Shown one piece after another: positions 12,901-25,040 of a stretch of DNA of 64,000 bases. Source of the DNA: Aplectana chamaeleonis (taxonomy: Eukaryota; Nematoda; Chromadorea; Rhabditida; Cosmocercidae); the NCBI GenBank assembly GCA_029168955.1, contig JAPDOI010000063.1, forward strand, positions 2,154,501 through 2,218,500, read 5' to 3'. How positions within the stretch are numbered: the stretch's first letter is position 1; every line of letters begins with the position of its first letter. A program made the position numbers and the translations under genes. The notes under the pieces were generated by a model that did no database searches, was not told the origin of the DNA, and saw nothing but the letters and a program-made list of their open reading frames with translations.

Positions 12901-13678
12901 TACGCACATCCCTGGTGATAGTGTTACTTACTCCTAGTGGAAAAAACGTAAAAGAACACTTCTTCATGCCTCCATTTGCGCGACTTATGAATGTGGCTCA
13001 ACGAAAAGATGGCAGAATGAGTATTTGTGCTTTTTTCAGCAAGTTCATGATGATCTGATTCGGGAAGCTCAGAAAATTCTTAATAATAGACGCGGCATGG
13101 ACATAGGGTCGAGAGGCTACAATTATTTCCACAAGTGAATCCAACTTTTCTTACGCGGCAGAGATTTGTTTCTTCAACTTTGCATGTCCAGGGTTTTCCC
13201 AGAAGGTAGCGACGTTATCTCGGCGGTGGAGGAAGCTATTAATGAATGGTCTTCTAAAGAAATCAGCCTAAATCAGGTTTGCTTGCTTCTGTCCCTGAGC
13301 TGTTCTGTAACTATCGCTATGATCATCAATTCAGATGATTTTATACCGGTCCTTGGCGTTTGGGTGCGGCAAGAGGATTTCCCTTACGAAAGATTCGCAA
13401 CGACATCTGGAATTCCTTTGCCTTTACAAGGACAGGTTCGAGTACCCGACCTTTTTGTTCAGTAACCAAGCCTAATGTGAATCAGTAATCTTTACGTTTG
13501 CTAATGAATTTGTGTTCCTTGTTTCAGATATAGAAATGGGGTGAAAGTATATGTTCCTGGCGATCATGCGTGCTTGATTTCGGGAGGTCACGTGAAATCC
13601 TGCTTTGGAATGGGTCCCTCATACTGCAACGAAGCGTACGGTATTTGCATCCATGAAGAGAAGCAAGGCTTGGATTAA
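9976..13678 (+). CDS. B-type secreted CAP (ASP-like) protein, seven exons, 215 aa
   Basis: Exons 9976-10014, 10069-10102, 11342-11484, 13040-13134, 13192-13276, 13335-13435 and 13528-13678 all use GT/AG and sum to 648 nt, ending TAA. The product has an N-terminal signal peptide (MFEMASSVIFLFA, then VLCAQFVRTAA across the first intron). Next come FEVLHNKMR (HNxxR-like CAP helix 1), YGPTSDMFKV, DDLIREAQKIL (helix 2, the YDCxLExxAQ position), GYNYF (GENLY position), AVEEAINEWSS (helix with the conserved W), LAFGCGKR and FLCLY (core strands). The tail is Cys-rich (DHAC, KSC, SYC, GIC). CAP proteins are secreted; in strongylids they are abundant at infection, with mostly unknown activity. The HYTQ histidine and several canonical Cys are absent, so this is a divergent, ASP-related member. 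Codon 4 is a second Met and may be the real start. Confidence 0.82.
11970..12914. mobile_element. hAT-like non-autonomous element fragment in B intron 3
   Basis: The right end TACGCACATCCCTG (to 12914) matches the terminus of the complete element at 55707-56846. Internal blocks match it too, including a CGACTTCGTGTCGGTCGC stretch and a GTGCAGTTCCCCGTG stretch. I cannot find the left CAGGGATGTGCG end, so this copy is truncated on that side. It is present in both block copies. Confidence 0.65.
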
Positions 13679-13737
13679 CGTTAACTTCGTTTTTAATTCG
13701 CGGTTGAGATTATTTGACTAAACGTAAACCTTTTGTG

Positions 13738-13743
13738 AATAAA
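13738..13743 (+). terminator. Poly(A) signal of the B-type gene
   Basis: AATAAA about 60 bp after the stop codon, in a short AT-rich 3' region; the B' copy has the same signal at 32244. Confidence 0.7.
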
Positions 13744-13888
13744 GATGGATGCATGATTTCTGTGCAATCAGTTTAGCACACGCAGGTTCATATCACTGGA
13801 CTTATTACAACAAGACTGAACGCTGAAACACATTTTTTTTAAACGAGGGCAAACGTTGGTCATCGCTCGTATCTATCAAGTAGGAAGC

Positions 13889-14866
13889 CGAGCTCAGCGA
13901 TCGGGAGCGAAATCGTTTGATCAACAACCATCCTCTCTTCGTTTTCCCGCGCGCATTTTTGCCCGTCTAGCAGCATCGCGGCTTCCCCCCATCGAGATTG
14001 TGTGGCTGCGGATCACTAATCAGCCTGTGTAGCTTAGTGTGCGCCACAAGAAATGTGCCGATCGATAGGCGTCTGTGAAGGGCATTGCGTCGTTGGGTGA
14101 AACAACCTTTACCTCTGTGCAGGTGGAGGGGAAACCTTAGCTACTAGGAAAACCGGTAGCGTCCGTCGAAAGGTCCCGAAAAAGAATCAAGGTTAGCCGA
14201 CATTGGTGCAGTCCATTTTCAAGATGACATACTCAGGAAATCCCGGTTGTCACCTGGAGCCCACAACTCCTTGCTGCTCACCTCGAAGCCCTTTTTCGTC
14301 ACGTTTTGCACTTTCTGTTGTGACCTGGAGGTAACGCGGATAACATTTATTAGGTTCTGATGTGGTGGGACGGCGACGAGCCAAGGTAGGCGTCGCAGAC
14401 GGCGAGAGTCAGGCAGATCGTCAGAGGGCGCATACAGTCAGACCTCGATCCCGCATCTTCGTCATCATCCAACCCTCCGTTTTGCTTTTGGTCAGATTCG
14501 ATTCCAAATTTGTTGCTTCCATATGTACATATATTTTAATAATATATTTGTTTGTCTGATGACTTTTCGGTGCAGAACTAGTTGGGGGGGGGCACTCAAG
14601 AATTACCCATAGAAATAGAAAGATTCATTCATGAAACAGAAAATTTCTTGCATTATCTGATATCGTTGATGCCTCACAGGGAGATGGCCGCGCTCAGCAG
14701 TTGGGCGCGAAATCGTTCGATCAATAGCCACTCTCCCCTCTGAAGTTTTCGATAATGTTACGACCAGGTTAAAATGCTAAAATCATGTTTCGATGGGCCT
14801 TATGAGCGTGGATAAACTTGCAGTTTAGTTATTGTTAGTTACAAATCGCGCTATTCGGCAGGCAAC
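13889..14866. other. Repeat-derived intergenic DNA, no gene
   Basis: A unit with GCGCGAAATCGTTCGATCAA-like sequence occurs at about 13892 and again at about 14690. The stretch 14020-14350 is GC-rich and resembles the 5' part of a retroelement (GTCACCTGGAG, also near 19948), but no reverse transcriptase frame is present. Nothing else is recognisable. Confidence 0.4.
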
Positions 14867-14870
14867 TTAA

Positions 14871-15359
14871 AGGCAGTGTTCACCATGAAAAAAGTTTTCG
14901 AAATTCCACTAGGATTGGGTAGTGGAGGGACACTCTGTAACGTTGACGTTGAAAGAACGCATGAAAACGAGCCAGGGCGAGCCCCAAAAGAGCCCGAAGT
15001 TGCAACTTCGAGCGCATTGAAAACCCCGAAAGCGCATCACACGCCCACCGACGTAAACAAATGAATGCTCGAGATTGTGAGATGAGCGATGATTTTCAAT
15101 CATTAGCCCCGTTCTTCCCTTCACTCTCGGCTTCTCTCTTTACTCAGGTCAGCTCGCATAGATCGGCTGCAAAGACGGAAGTTACAAGCCTCCTTTGGAC
15201 AACTCGTCCACCATGTTTCCTTAGCTCAATCTTTGAGGGACCATAACTCCGTTCCCAGAAGGTCTTGTATGATTTCAGAGACACCATTGGAATCAGCATG
15301 GGGCCGTTTTCAAGATAGGCGAAAAAACAGAAAAACGATTTTCTTCGTGAACACTGCCT
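14871..15359. mobile_element. TTAA-flanked MITE (489 bp)
   Basis: Terminal inverted repeats AGGCAGTGTTCAC and GTGAACACTGCCT are flanked by perfect TTAA on both sides (14867-14870 and 15360-15363). There is no transposase frame. A TTAA duplication is the hallmark of piggyBac-type insertion; the superfamily call is inferred from that alone. Confidence 0.8.
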
Positions 15360-15718
15360 TTAAAAGACGTCGGAAGCGTGACAAATATTTGCAGGAACAA
15401 CTAACTGTAAGGCTTTTGCAACCTCTTCCTTTATTGATCAGTTTCATCGTTTTCCACCCTTCACTTTGCTCGTGCGTTACACATACTTTCTCAAATCTTT
15501 TTTTTTTCACTGCTTATCAAAATTCCTTTCAGAAACCTGTCGAGCACGGGTGAAAAAATATATAACAGCGTGTTCAGTAGTCAGGTTTTGACGGCTTTGT
15601 AGCATTTGAATAACAGAAAAATTAAAACTTTAACAATTTTTAGGCGCAATCTTTAGATTGGGGCTAGCTGAAGGCAGTGTTCACGATGAGCTGAAGGCGG
15701 CAGTCTTGCAGTGTTAAA

Positions 15719-16202
15719 GGCAGTGTTCATGATGAAAAAAGTGTTTGAAATTCCTTTGGGAATGGGTAGTGGAGGGACACTCTGTAACGTTAACGTCAGA
15801 AGAACGCATTAAAACGAGCTAGGAAGAGCCCCAAAAGAGCCCGAAAATGCCACTTTGAGCGCAAGGCAAACCCCAAAAGCGCATTGCCCGCCCACCGACG
15901 TGAACGAATGAAAGCTTGAAATCGTGAGATGAGCGATGGTCTCCGATTATTGGCTCCGTTATTTCCTTCACTCTCGACTTCTCTATTTACTCAGGTCAGC
16001 TCGCGTACATCGGCTGCAAAAGACGGAAGTTACAAGCCTCGGAAAACTCGTGCACTATGCTTCCTTAGCTCAATCTTTGAGGGACCATAACTCCGTTCGC
16101 AGAAGGTCTTGTACGATTCCAGAGACATCGTTGGAATCGGCACAGGACCCTTTTCAAGATAGGTTAGAAAACAGAAAACGATTTTTATTATGGACACTGC
16201 CT
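15719..16202. mobile_element. TTAA-flanked MITE (484 bp), second copy
   Basis: It begins AGGCAGTGTTCAT after TTAA (15715-15718) and ends ATGGACACTGCCT before TTAA (16203-16206). It aligns with the element at 14871 over its whole length in the same orientation. A partial extra terminus (AAGGCAGTGTTCACGATGA) lies at about 15672. Confidence 0.8.
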
Positions 16203-17679
16203 TTAAGACTCCAAAAATACGCTCCCAGAGTGTCATGGCCTCCCAACAATGGACTTGGGGTTGATAATCTAGCACATCTGGGTCGATAATCCGTGCGAAT
16301 GTCTAACAACTTTGAAAAGAATAGCACCAAGAGCTCTACTGGAAAATTATGTGGTGGCTTTTTAACTGATGATATTATATTATACTTATAATATAGTTAT
16401 TAACTGATGATATTGTTTTATATTAGATAGAGAATCTGAATATCCTTATCAAAAAAGATTTGGCATGAAGATTAGAGTTACTATGGCTATTTTGGTTTTA
16501 CAAAGAAGTTTTCGGGCGATATTTTAAGCTGTCATGCTTTGCAAAAAGCTTTCGAGTAGTTTTCTACGGCCTTCTCTTCGTGGCGAACTAACGATGTTTT
16601 CAAGTGATAGCACAGCGGAATTAGTAAAAGATCGAACTTATTCATTCATTGCCACGAAATCCCCTTTTGAAAGAAGATGAGGGAGCAGTCGAAGAATATA
16701 CGAGGAACAGGGAGCCGTGCTCACAGCTACAGCGAAGGTTTATTGCCAAAGTAGTCCGGGTACATGTCAGCGGATGGAGAAGGTGTGAATTGCATGTTCT
16801 ACAAAATACTGCGTAATACCGTAGAAATCACACTTCTAAGCAAACTTCTGCTCTCCTGTGACTGTGTTAAATCAAATGGGCACAAATGGTTAGCATCTGA
16901 ATGAAGAATGTATGTACAATGAAGCAATAACGTTCCAAGTCACAGTTTACAACAGCTTTTGGTGACTAAATGAGATGGGTTAATTTTTACAAAGTTTATG
17001 CTAGAACAACTGCGGTTTTTTGAAAAAGAATTTCCCTCCCTGTTTAGTTATTTTGACAAGGCGTGATATAGAATTCGATTTCTCCCTTTAAACAAAGCTT
17101 CTTATCACTGCCCGTGAAACTTGTTCTTTTTAGAAATTTGCATTTGAATAAAGTGTGTGGTAGCAGTAGTGAAAATTTATATCTGTCGATACTCGTGCCC
17201 TATTGAATCGCCTAATCTGCCCTTAATGAAATAACACCGATTCGTGAAATTTCTTCTCTTTGGAGCATTAACTTCTTATGTAACTGAGTAATACAAACAA
17301 TTTCCTATTTAAACCTGTTTATATCACTAATTATTTATTACTTTATCAAACAACCAATTCTAAGTTTTTTTTTCAGTTTTTGAAAACAAAATCAATACTT
17401 TGCAAAATAAATAATGCTGATTAGTGATTTGTTTGAACTTTTCAACTAGCGAAATTGGCGTCTCAAATTTATCGCACAAAGAAGAAATTTTGTCAATTAA
17501 AGTTTGTGAAAAAAAAATTGCTAAACTTGCTCTCACGAAGGAATCCCGTGAGTCATTGTGGGTGTCATGATCTAGTGCTAACAGAAGCCGAATGTTGTTT
17601 CATTAGAGAAAGACTTTTATTCTCCTATGAACGGTTTCAACAGCTCCCAATACATATATGCACATGTAAGTAACTAACA
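16203..17679. other. AT-rich intergenic DNA, no gene seen
   Basis: Low-complexity A/T-rich sequence with many stops in every frame. The only frame of note (17455-17673, 72 aa) is Lys/Arg-rich with no recognisable domain, and I do not call it a gene. Confidence 0.45.
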
Positions 17680-17775
17680 CGAGGGCGTAGCCCCGCGCCC
17701 CGATCGCCCGTCGTCGCAACGCGAACACCGCGGCGCCGCGACCTAATGGCCGCGGCGGGAGGTTTGCGGCGCGAC
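17680..17775. other. GC-rich island in AT-rich DNA
   Basis: About 95 bp packed with CG dinucleotides (GCCCCGCGCCCCGATCGCCC, ACCGCGGCGCCGCGACC), sharply different from both flanks. It does not match any rRNA or tRNA that I recognise. It could be a fragment of a structured repeat. Confidence 0.4.
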
Positions 17776-17871
17776 AGTAATAGTTGGAATCTACATTTTA
17801 GAGATTTACAGAACAGTTCCGAAAATGTTGCGAACACATTAGGGCAAGAGGCTGCGTAGCTTACGATCACG

Positions 17872-17912
17872 ATTTCAACAACTTACGGAAGACTTCGGTA
17901 AGTTGTTGAAAT
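17872..17912. repeat. Short perfect hairpin
   Basis: Arms ATTTCAACAACTTAC and GTAAGTTGTTGAAAT with an 11-base spacer. A weaker outer pairing (ATGTTGCG with CGCAACAT) extends the structure. No associated gene or transcript signal is visible. Confidence 0.6.
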
Positions 17913-19390
17913 TAGTGTCCGCAACATTTCTGAAATCTTCAGAGCCTTCGTTTTCCCCCGCCAAGCAGCGTCGCGGCGATCCCTCATCCAGTGATTGACG
18001 ATATATGATAGCGTTATCACTCGTAATTTCATAGAATTAGATCGATTTGTGAAAGCAGTATCATCCATTTATCACTTGAATTCTGAGTGGCCCCCCTCAA
18101 ACTAGTTCTGCACCTTTTCTGATTTTCTACAGCCTGAACATTACCGGATGTAACGCTAACTATCTGTAATGCACATATGTTTTCATTTGTAATCTTATCT
18201 ACAAATCTTCTCTATCTTTTTTGGGTGTTCTAAAAAATTAATTCAGATTTTGCTCAAGACTCGTATGAAGGAGTAATTAGGGTGCTGAAAAAGAATCTGG
18301 GGTGTTTTTGTCAAAATTTTGTGGTTAACTGTAGAATACGGTAGGTAAAACGCCATATATAGGGCAAAAAATACCTATCAAATTCGTATTCACCACCCCG
18401 AATAACCCCCGCATAGAAATTTTGAGCCAAAGTTGAGACTTTGATCAAACTCCCGTAATTCTTACCGAAATCTGTAGAAAATCTGCAAATGGGCCTCAAA
18501 TTCATGTTAAACACATCAAACTACCCTCAGAGACGGACCTTGTGACACGCCTATCGAAGAAATCCGGAAATCTCGAAAGCGGCGTTTCGCTCTCAAAACT
18601 TTGCCGCGCTGGGATGCACTGAGCGAATTGAGCTGCATGATTGATACTCCTCCATTGCATGCTGCCGCACCTTTCGGCGGCGGGACTCCAATCGACCCCA
18701 TGGGCGCTGGTGTTTGTGTACAGCGCGCAACGGGAGACCCTCGCGGCGGAACGAACAGCGGAAATCGTACGCACAGAAATGGATAGCTCAACTCAGAAAC
18801 TCAACGGGTCCAACCGCAGATTTCTTTCGGGACGATCCCCTTTCCGTTTCCGCCCCTCACGTCTTCCAACTGAGACGACGTGGGGTAGAAGGAAGATTTA
18901 TTCTCCCCCCATGTCTTCTCACTTGCGACTACGTGGAGGAGCAATGCTAAGGGGACCGACCCGACAGAAATCTGGGGATGGACCCCGTTCGAGCTGGGGT
19001 CGGATCCGGCAGATGTCTGAGAACTTGAACAATGTTCATTCGAAGGATTTCGATATAAAAGGTGAACGAAATAGGTTTTGTCTAATTCAAATGTGGGGCA
19101 CTGAATTTTAACGGGTTTTCGATTTATTCCCAAAATTTGTATTCACGAGTGAATCGAATATTCGAACAAATTCAAATTTTCATTTCCGGATGAAGTCGAA
19201 CATTCGAATAAATCCAAAATTCTCGAAATCGAATATTCGAATAAACCCCAAAATTGAATTCCCCGAATGAATCGAATATTCGAATATTATTCGAATATTT
19301 ATTCGATTCGGTCCCAAGTCTATTATCTACCGTGACCTACAGCAAACTTCAGAATTTTGACAAACAGACCTCAGATTCGTTTTCAGCGGA
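17913..19390. other. Intergenic, scattered repeat pieces, no gene
   Basis: Overlapping frames on both strands at 18500-19130 arise from GC-rich repeat-like DNA and lack any domain. Positions 19119-19310 are built from repeated TTCGAATA-type words, like those at 33642 and 36180. Confidence 0.45.
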
Positions 19391-19610
19391 CTAGACCGCC
19401 GGGGAAAGTCTGAGGGACTTCACTGGGAGTGCACCAAGCGCCTAGAAGAAGTGCGAAATCCAACTGGGAGTGCGCCAAGCGCCGGAGAAACTGAACTGGA
19501 CCCAACGTGGGGTGCACCATGCGACGGCGAAAGTGTGGGACCCAACTAGAAGTGCGCCAAACGCCGCGAAAAAACGCGTTATTCCAAAGGGAGTGCACCA
19601 AGCACCGCCA
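19391..19610. repeat. Minisatellite, ~41 bp unit, about five copies
   Basis: The core GTGCRCCA recurs at 19429, 19470, 19512, 19552 and 19593 (spacings 41, 42, 40, 41). The open frames on both strands here (about 72-98 aa) are by-products of the repeat. Confidence 0.7.
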
Positions 19611-22280
19611 CCTAATAAAGCGTTAGTTGATGTTGCAAATGAAAAAGCAAGAGGATTCATGATTCTTTACTGCATGATCAACTTAGGTTTAGTGAAAAAT
19701 ATTTTTTTCCAAGTTGTCGTTTGTAGAAGATGTATGATTTTATCACTGTATGATCTATGTACTTAGAAGGAGTTAAAAATTCTTTTCTCATGTTCTTATC
19801 GTACGTTGTTACTGCTAATGTAATGTTCTTATGCATGTTATTGTTGCTGTTTTTGCTAATAGCAATAAAAGTTCATGATAAAATGATATGTCTTAAACCT
19901 GCATATCGTATGAAGCGGAGGCGAAAATAGGGGAAGGGAGCTAGTTGATGTCACCTGGAGGTGACCAGCAGGTCGTGGGGTGGACGCGAAAGTACGAGGT
20001 CCTGGTGGGAAGTAACACGCCGAAAAATAGTGGCTGTCGTAAAATATGTGACAAAGACCGCAGCCATGCAGCCGACGCTACTTAATTTACTCGCAGGATT
20101 ACGGTAGCCCTGCGGAAAAAATTAGCGGCATGGGCATGCTTGTGGCGTACTGAGCTTACGGAATCTTAACTTCGTCGTCGTTTTTATCGAATTCTGGCCC
20201 GTTTCCGCTGCTTTCTTCAACCCTATCCCCTCCGGCTTCCGCCAGCGTAGTGTTTCACACCAAAATCTCAGAATTGAAATTTATCGTGAACACTGCCTTT
20301 AAAGACGCTAAAATGCGAGCGACTTTTCAGAAAACCGTACTTTTGCCAGTGTTTCCATCAGGGTGAAGGCTTTCGTAAACACGGGCTAGATGGAAGTCGA
20401 AGGCGCTTCCGAGACTGCTCTTCGAATTGTGCAGGGAAACGCAGTTGTTCTCAAGGAGGTCCTTTGGTACCACCGTGAGTGTTTCCTCGACAGAGTTCCG
20501 TAAGAAGATCCTATCCTCAACTTCAACGTTGACGCCAGTTGTTAAGATTTAAAAGAAGTTTTCGAAAGGCAATGTTGCCTTCTACTAATTTGATAGTGCT
20601 GAACTCTGCAGCCGTAGGTGGAACTAAAATATCGAGGCTGGAGTATGAAAGCCTGATTCCATTGCTTTTTTGGAAGAAGGTCACAGAGGAAGGTTATTAG
20701 TCGAGTCTCAGTCTGATTGGTCCCGTTTGAGCCGAGAACGGGACCCAGGAAAAAACCGAAATATTGATACTCGAAAATGGGAGAAACTCAATTCACATGT
20801 CAGAAATTCATTCAAGATCCGTTCAGCATGTTTCGCTAGGGTATTTGCAATGGCGATACAAGCACATTCCATCCTCAGACCGCAATTCCGCCTTGGCGTT
20901 TCGCGCACTCAATTGATTGTGTCGTGCCTATAGGCTTTGTTGCTGAGTAAGACATGTGAGCGCTCAAAAGAAAGAGCACTCAATGCTGATTCCAAATATC
21001 TCCTCACCACTTTGAATAGAGGTATGAGAAAAGGGCGCAAAAACGAGTTTTCGCGTCTTTTTCGCCCAAAACGCAAAAGATATGACCAGTACTGTATGTT
21101 GCACAATTGAGAGATGATCCCTCTTCAATAGCTTTTTTTCTGTTGTATCCGGCTCATCATCCTGATCGAGTATCCGATCCGAGTCACCGAAAAAACGCCA
21201 AATCCGAACCGAATTGGAATACGAATCACCGAAAAAAGCGTTTTACGGATCAACCCGAAATTCGATTATCCGAAAATTCGTGCCTCGGATCCAATGTATA
21301 CAATTCAGCACCCACTCGCTCCGCCCACTTCAGGGTTTTCGATCTCAATAGGGGCGAGGCGCGCAATGGAATGTGATGAAGGTCTATGTTCTTCCACTTG
21401 TTGTCGACCTAGCTCCATATTGTGGTCTGCTCCAGAGCAATGGTTGCGAATAACAGAAAAAAGCAAACCCGAGACAACTCGTCCAAACATCTCCCGTTGT
21501 TCAAGCTCTCGAGATTCGTAGAGAAACAACCCCGTACGTTCTGAGCGATTCTAGAGACAATATTGTGATCAGCTCAAGATTCTAACCAAGACAAGCAAGA
21601 AAACTGGAAAGAAATCCAGAGGTTGGACTGCGCCTTAAACATGAAAACGAGGGTTTCTTACTTTTCTCTCGAAAACCATTAAATCGTATTAGCAACTTTT
21701 TGCTATCCTTTGAGTTCGGTTTAGCGCTTATTTCAACGGTCACTCTGAACTGAGTTTTCGAAAAAGGGGGTGCGCTTGTGGCCAATTCAAAATCAAATCT
21801 GACCACAATTTTAAATCTCACCAAATCAAATCCAACACCACAATTTCAGAACTAACAACTGGACGGATTCGTGGTGCCCAAGTAAGCTCATGTGCGAAGT
21901 TCCAGCAAAGTCGGAGACAAGTCCCCATGAAGTCTGGCTTTTGTACCCGACAAAAAGTTTATCGGAATTATGGAAATGTGATCGTATTCGTTATCAGCAC
22001 TGCGAATGTGCATTTACCCTTAATATTTACCAGATGCCTTTTCGTCTTAACTTGAAGGCAATGTCCATCATGAAAACTATCTCCGAGTTTCCACCGGCAA
22101 TTTGAAGAACTGCAGCCTATTGCAGCAACCACGTCGAAAGAACGGCTCGGAACAGACTAATATGACCTATACGGTCCTAATGTTGCCTGAGCGAGCGCAT
22201 GAGGCTCAGTATCCCAAAAAGCCATAATCGAAGTGAGCATCATCGATTCGCCCGATTGTAGACTTTTGATACCCTATATA
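19611..22280. other. Spacer between the block copies, no gene recognised
   Basis: It contains single ends of the TTAA MITE family (GTGAACACTGCCTTTAAAGA at 20285; AAGGCAATGTCCATCATGAAA near 22058), CCGAA-word repeats at 21180-21290, and frames up to 89 aa without any domain. No splice-connected coding exons were found. Confidence 0.45.
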
Positions 22281-22433
22281 TCCTTCTTCCACACAACCTC
22301 AACTCGATGGATGGCCGATGCTTGAACTGGGCCTCGTCAATTCGTGCAATCACATTAAGGGCCGAATATGGCCGGTTCGGGTTTGCTCAAAGTCGCTTTT
22401 TTATCGTGCTTGTTGAACTGGACCGCAGTTCCT

Positions 22434-24876
22434 TCAATTCCCGGTGGGAAATCGGGAAACGTTTTTGGCTTGGACACTGGCTCTAAGTAACATAGTTCGC
22501 TCATCGTTCTCAGGTGGAAAACTTGAGAACTAGCAAGATTAAGAATCATGGTTAGCACCTCATTCAAAGAGCAGTAGCCCGCTGGAAGGATTGCGCGCGA
22601 AAAATGGGGAGGGTACATCTGCGGCAGTGACAGCGTCATCTGACTTTCTCTGGCACAAACCCGATTTTCGAATTCTTACTTGATTTGTCTTACGAAGCAA
22701 ATGAAAATGTAGAGCGCTAGGAGATTATGTTCCGAATCTTCATTGAGAGAAAAACCACAAAACCCAAACCATTAACGCCAAATACAGATTAATCAGAATC
22801 TCCGACGAGAAGGTGGCGTCTCAAGCATAGACCTGAAGAGGGGTTGCATTCAATGTTCTTACAGAATTCGGCGTAAAGAAAAACTACAAGTCCTCCAACC
22901 TATCATTGTAAAGGCAAGAAAATTCCACATGTCCCAGATCATCTTTTGAGGTTACATAATTGATGGCGCAACCAATATGGGTAAACATGTCGGTAACAAT
23001 CTGAATTGATCCCACAAATTACTGCTTTGAAACAATACGGAAGAAAAGGTATGTAGGCGAACCTTATACATGAAGGCATTATCGGACGACCATTTCTGCA
23101 CTGCTTCTTCCATTATCTCGTCAAGACATCTTGTTCCGTTGTAGAGCCTGGTTTGAAAATCAATTGAAATCAAATAGGGAAAAAAGGCATCACGCAATAT
23201 TACGTTTCGAAGTAGTTGACAGTCTGTTTGCCAACCGAAGAGCGTTTTCGCAGCTTATCACTAGCTTCGGACATCAACGTCTCTCCATACCTCTGAAAAC
23301 GACTTGAACATGCGAAGAGATTCCATCACAGTAAATACAGGCTGGAAAGTCTGGTTTGAAGATTTGCGAACGGTTTCGCAGAAAACGCTCATCATCAGAG
23401 CTCGACAAATGTGAATCCTTCACATCAACTCAATTTATTAAGCCTTAGGCTCCGTCCATAGCAGATGTCCTAGCGTCAAGTGACCGTAATGTGACGCTGG
23501 GGGTTCGCTTCTTCAGCACTTGTTATTGGTTTGACTCCCCAGCGACCACTGCAGCCGGCCAGTTGTCCAACGCCTTGACACTTTGACGCTAGTCGTCTGC
23601 TATGGACGGAGCCTTATTCGAATCGAGAAAACATCAAATTCGGGGGTGGCTCTTGGGTAAGAAAACGCTGAATGGAACGGGGTCCTGAGACACCCTGTAC
23701 TACTTGTTCTGAAGCGCCTTCAAACTACAGAATAGCTTACCAGCTGGCTTATCTTGTTTGACGGACCAAAACCAGAACCATATGTGGCGAGCGCAACATT
23801 GTGAAGTTCTGCCATTTTTTCTGTGACTTCTTCGTTCCGGTAGTAGAGTTCTTGTTCAAAAATTTTGAATACGTCCACATCGTCTTGCAGAGTACTTCCG
23901 GGAGCAGAGGCACCTAAGAGAGAAAGAGTCTGCTCTGAACTCACCCAATCAATCAGCTCTATCCGAGCAGCTATGCTTTTTCCTGATCCAATGCCAATCG
24001 CGATCTGGCATCAATCCATTTTTCATTCGCCCATCCCACCAAAAAAAATGCGAATCAAAGTGGCAGGTGTCACGCCATTTACCTACCGGATTGATCAATT
24101 GAGGTGAATACATAGAACAGCATGTCAGATTGCTCATGTGAAGAGTATGTACACTTGGTCCTAACTGAGGAACTCGTTTTGCTATCAGTGATGAGCTAGC
24201 GCTGAAAGGGAGGCGCAAAGGCACAGTTGACGTGCATGGCGGAGAACCACTGCGTTCACGTCGTCGCTTGAATGCTTTGCATTTAGCTAGCTGTATTGTT
24301 CGGCATGCACGCTCTCCCACTCGTTCAGGGGTCATAGAGTCATTAGGCGTGATGGGCATGTCACATTCGAATTGTTAGTGTGCTTACAGGAGTATTTTTG
24401 GTTCGTTTTGACCGTTTTTCTTTCGATGCTGCTAAGTGCAGTAGAACTCAGACCTTTGAACCCTGGGAGAAAATTCAGAGACTCTCCAACAGCTCAGGTA
24501 CTCCCTGTTGTCCACAAAACGCCGTTCCGTCCAGAATGTCTTAACGTCGGCTGATGTGCCATTCCACCGCTGAAATTCCGGAGTGCTGTTGGGCACGAGC
24601 CGACGGGCTGCTAAGGAGCTCATGGGCCAACGAACTTGTTGACTGCAAACACTGGGTACCCCTTCGCCTAGATAAACCACATTCATCTGGATAAAACCAA
24701 AGTATGTGTCAAGGAGACGTTTCTCTTAACGTTTCAGACACTCACCACCATTGATTCCGCAGATCTGCACGCACACAACCTGAAACAAGTTATCACACGA
24801 GGCACATAGCGTGAACAGCAGCTGACTCCACACCTACCGTAAGCAGGAAAACGGCAGAAAAGGCCATTTCGGACAT
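22434..24876 (-). pseudogene. A'-type CAP-like gene with frameshifted last exon
   Basis: Exons 24876-24838, 24779-24746, 23913-23741, 23292-23204, 23147-23063 and 22508 downward match the A gene exon for exon with intact splice sites. In exon 6 the stretch between the CCGGTGG and GGACACTG landmarks is 24 bases here and 23 in A, a one-base insertion. The frame then ends at a TGA (22436-22434), giving about 164 residues and losing the VQCNNY-type strand. Exons 1-5 are open and highly similar to A, so a shortened secreted product could still be made. I call it a pseudogene because the break removes a conserved core strand. Confidence 0.6.
23448..23613. mobile_element. 166 bp TTA-flanked MITE, copy in A' intron 3
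   Basis: Same terminal repeats, TTA flanks and length as the element at 4867-5032. It sits at the same intron position, so it was copied with the block and not inserted independently. Confidence 0.75.
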
Positions 24877-25040
24877 GCTCCGTAGGAAACCACCGGCCCT
24901 TTTATGCCAACCGCTCCCTGCTAGCACTTTTAGTGGCCCATGTGGCTGTCTGGAAATCGAAGCTCGGTCATGCTCAAAGTGTAGTAGACAGATGTCTCGC
25001 CATGCACCTGGATTGTACTTGCACTGACATGGGCTGGGTG
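24877..25040 (-). promoter_or_regulatory. Promoter of the A' gene
   Basis: On the minus strand an ATAAAAGG box starts 29 bp before the ATG (24905 to 24876). CCAGACAGCCA lies near 24945-24955 and AGCCCATGTCAG near 25024-25035. The architecture is intact although the coding region is broken. Confidence 0.65.

Larger units (their letters stand above)
3773..13888. repeat. Segmental duplication, copy 2 (pairs with 22281-32382)
   Basis: The left edge (TTCTTCCACACAACCTCAAC) and right edge (ATCAAGTAGGAAGC) both recur in the copy starting at 22281. Gene order, introns and internal mobile elements are collinear at high identity. Each copy carries an A-type gene (minus), a shared intergenic region and a B-type gene (plus). 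The copies lie in the same orientation about 18.5 kb apart with ~8.4 kb of unrelated DNA between. The MITE in A intron 3 and the hAT-like insert in B intron 3 are in both, so both insertions predate the duplication. Confidence 0.85.
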
